Assembly (NCBI RefSeq): GCF_017052585.1 | Contig: NZ_JAFFHZ010000001.1 | Span: 1,178,001 to 1,242,000 of the forward strand | Source: Paenibacillus apiarius | GTDB taxonomy: Bacteria > Bacillota > Bacilli > Paenibacillales > Paenibacillaceae | Direction: 5' to 3' | DNA: 64,000 bases | Part shown: in pieces, positions 62,433-64,000 of the stretch | Layout of the letters: the number at the start of each line of letters is the position of its first letter | Position numbering within the stretch: the first letter of the stretch is position 1 | Program-made: the position numbers and the translations under genes | The notes under the pieces: generated by a model | Seen by the model: only the letters and a program-made list of their open reading frames with translations | What the model was told of the DNA's origin: nothing | The model's database searches: none

Positions 62433-64000
62433 CTAGTATTTAAATTGCGACAGCTTGTCTTTCAAGCTTACGGACACATCTTCCAGCTGCTGGGACAGCT
62501 CGACTAACCGGTTGGAAATATTCAGCTGCTCCGTGCTCAACGACGCCACCTCTTCCGAGGTAGCGGACGCTTCTTCCGCGACTGCGCTCACATTGCTCAT
62601 CGCTTCGACAAGCGTCGATTGCGCTTCATTCAGCCGTTCAATCGAACCGGTAACATGGTTAAGCTCTTGGATCATGCCGCCCATCTGATTTTGAACGGTT
62701 CCAAAGATGACATCCGTCTCGTTCACCGCTTCCGCCTGCTTCTGGAACATCGGGATCGCTTCGGACAATGCTCCGACCGTCTCGGTAATTTCCAACTGAA
62801 TGCGCTCGGTTATTTGACCGACGATATCGATGGACTGGCGGGATTGCTCCGCAAGACTGCGGATTTCATCGGCGACGACCATAAAGCCTTTGCCAGCCGT
62901 CCCTGCACGAGCGGCCTCGATTGTAGCGTTCAGAGACAAAATATTCGTCTGCTTCGTCATGTTATGAAGCACGTCCAATATTTTGCGAATCGATTGCGTG
63001 CTTTCGCTGAGCGTATTTACCTTATTGGCCAAGGAACGCATCATGTCTCCGGTCGACGTAGTCCGATCCATCAAAGCGGTCATATTCGATGCGCCCAATT
63101 CACTTGATTCCGCCACCGCTTGCGCAGAAGCATCCATTTGTTCGTTCGCCCCGACGACCAGCTTCATTTGCGAAGCCATATTATGCGTCAGATCATGTCC
63201 GCGTTCGGCTTCTACGGCCAGGGAGGTGGCTCCCTTCGCAATCTCCTCCGTCGCAACGGCGATTTCCTTCGCCGAAATGGCTGTAGACCGGGAGGCTTCG
63301 GACAAAGAAGTTGCCGTTTCCAGCACGGCGCGCGCGCTCGCATCCGTACTCTGCACGAGCATCGTAATTTGCTCCATCATGATGTTAAAACCTTGCGCCA
63401 ATTGACCGATTTCATCTTTGCTCTTCGACGTCGCCCGCACGGAGAGATTCCCCTCTGCTCCCTCATTCATCAAGTTGCGGAGCTTCACCAACGGTGTTGC
63501 TACCCATTGAATGACGAGCCAACCGATAACGGCAGCCAGCAACGCAGCAGCGGCCATCGATATGAAAGTCAAGGTCAGGATGCTCTTCGCATCCTTCACC
63601 AATTCTTGAACAGGCACCGCTCCCACGAGAACCCACTTGTTCGCTTTCATCTGATCGTACACGAGCAGCATGTCGCCATTGTCTTCCGAATGGACCGTCA
63701 TGCTCCCGCTTATCGTCTTCTTGCCATCTTCCGCCTTAGGTTGCAGCCATTCCGGCGCTGCAGTCGTCAATGCCTTCGCGTCTTGGGCATACATATATTG
63801 CCCTTGTTGGTTCAAAAGCTGAATCGTTGAACCTTCACCGATATCGATATCCTCCAAAGAATCGCTAATCGCTCTCAGCTTAATTTCCAAAAAGATGATA
63901 TATTCCGCCTCGCCGGAATTCAAATCACGCATCGGTCTTGCAATACCGAAAGTAGACTCAGGCGAATTATCGACGCCCTTCGGCATCGTGCCAACCCAAA
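62433..64000 (-). CDS. Methyl-accepting chemotaxis protein (partial)
   Basis: The 3' part of a chemoreceptor; the frame is still open at the window edge (WVGTMPKGVD). Visible are the end of a dCache-type sensor (ESTFGIARPM, GSTIQLLNQQGQYMYA, KWVLVGAVPVQELV), a membrane helix (ILTLTFISMAAAALLAAVIG), a HAMP domain (PLVKLRNLMNEGAEGNLSVR) and the long signalling coiled coil. The hairpin tip reads MTKQTNILSLNATIEAARAG and GKGFMVVADEIRSLAEQS, the CheA/CheW contact. The ligand is unknown. Confidence 0.95.
   Translation of the reverse strand, partial: WVGTMPKGVDNSPESTFGIARPMRDLNSGEAEYIIFLEIKLRAISDSLEDIDIGEGSTIQLLNQQGQYMYAQDAKALTTAAPEWLQPKAEDGKKTISGSMTVHSEDNGDMLLVYDQMKANKWVLVGAVPVQELVKDAKSILTLTFISMAAAALLAAVIGWLVIQWVATPLVKLRNLMNEGAEGNLSVRATSKSKDEIGQLAQGFNIMMEQITMLVQSTDASARAVLETATSLSEASRSTAISAKEIAVATEEIAKGATSLAVEAERGHDLTHNMASQMKLVVGANEQMDASAQAVAESSELGASNMTALMDRTTSTGDMMRSLANKVNTLSESTQSIRKILDVLHNMTKQTNILSLNATIEAARAGTAGKGFMVVADEIRSLAEQSRQSIDIVGQITERIQLEITETVGALSEAIPMFQKQAEAVNETDVIFGTVQNQMGGMIQELNHVTGSIERLNEAQSTLVEAMSNVSAVAEEASATSEEVASLSTEQLNISNRLVELSQQLEDVSVSLKDKLSQFKY

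Noticed and set aside
1-64000. tRNA, rRNA, CRISPR arrays or an intact insertion sequence
   Set aside because: None was recognised when reading both strands; a tRNA or covariance-model scan would be needed to exclude small RNAs fully.

Overview
The window looks like chromosomal DNA of a Paenibacillus-type member of the Paenibacillaceae (Firmicutes). This rests on strong AGGAGG-type ribosome sites, frequent GTG and TTG starts, intrinsic terminators with T-runs, a monoderm Tad pilus operon, an XRE-TPR receptor with an overlapping secreted pro-peptide gene, and short palindromic intergenic repeats of a kind I associate with this group. No rRNA, tRNA, CRISPR array or intact insertion sequence was found. 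Species cannot be named from the sequence alone.

Layout. 1-3.6 kb (minus): cobamide salvage and remodelling genes (cobC-like phosphatase cut by the window edge, cbiB, cbiZ, cobD). 4-6.3 kb: a small membrane protein, a nitroreductase with a Fur-type box inside its promoter, and a lipoate-protein ligase, followed by palindromic repeats. 6.8-10.8 kb (minus): nanE and nanK for N-acetylmannosamine catabolism between two RpiR-type regulators. 11.1-14.3 kb: accessory DNA with a small secreted protein and a peptide-signalling pair (receptor plus a pro-peptide with four tandem 9-residue repeats). 14.5-21.4 kb: a HAD phosphatase, a PhnP-like metallo-hydrolase, a glycerophosphodiesterase and a complete sulfate ABC transporter operon. 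22-30.5 kb: one 2824-codon gene for a cyclic beta-1,2-glucan synthase-like enzyme. 30.6-40.2 kb: housekeeping genes (lipoprotein, TetR regulator, YigZ/YvyE, pgi, a 3-hydroxyisobutyrate dehydrogenase-like enzyme, RarD-type transporter, secreted family I.5 lipase, transketolase).

40.5-46.4 kb is a decayed accessory island. It holds remnants of an ATPase/subtilase pair resembling the IetAS defence system, a membrane-anchored Mrr-type nuclease, a 40-residue cysteine-rich phage-like protein, fragments of a phage sigma-like protein and of a DNA adenine methylase, and an intact CatB/Vat-type acetyltransferase preceded by a 17-codon leader peptide and a hairpin arranged like a translational attenuator.

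46.4-50.2 kb: purU, nfo, a DUF2621-like membrane protein and a TIGR01777 epimerase. 50.3-60.8 kb (minus): a ten-gene Tad/Flp pilus operon (CpaE-like, TadA, TadB, TadC, Flp pilin, TadE-like, large TadG-like, second TadE-like, prepilin peptidase, DUF6382-FHA-like protein), with a promoter and a terminator-shaped hairpin in its leader. 61.1-64 kb: a CNT nucleoside transporter and a chemotaxis receptor running off the right edge.

The best candidates for new biology are the multi-copy pro-peptide with its receptor at 12.2-13.7 kb and the leader-controlled acetyltransferase at 43.5-44.3 kb. Start sites were chosen from ribosome-binding-site spacing and family N-termini. All family calls are by recognition, with no database search.
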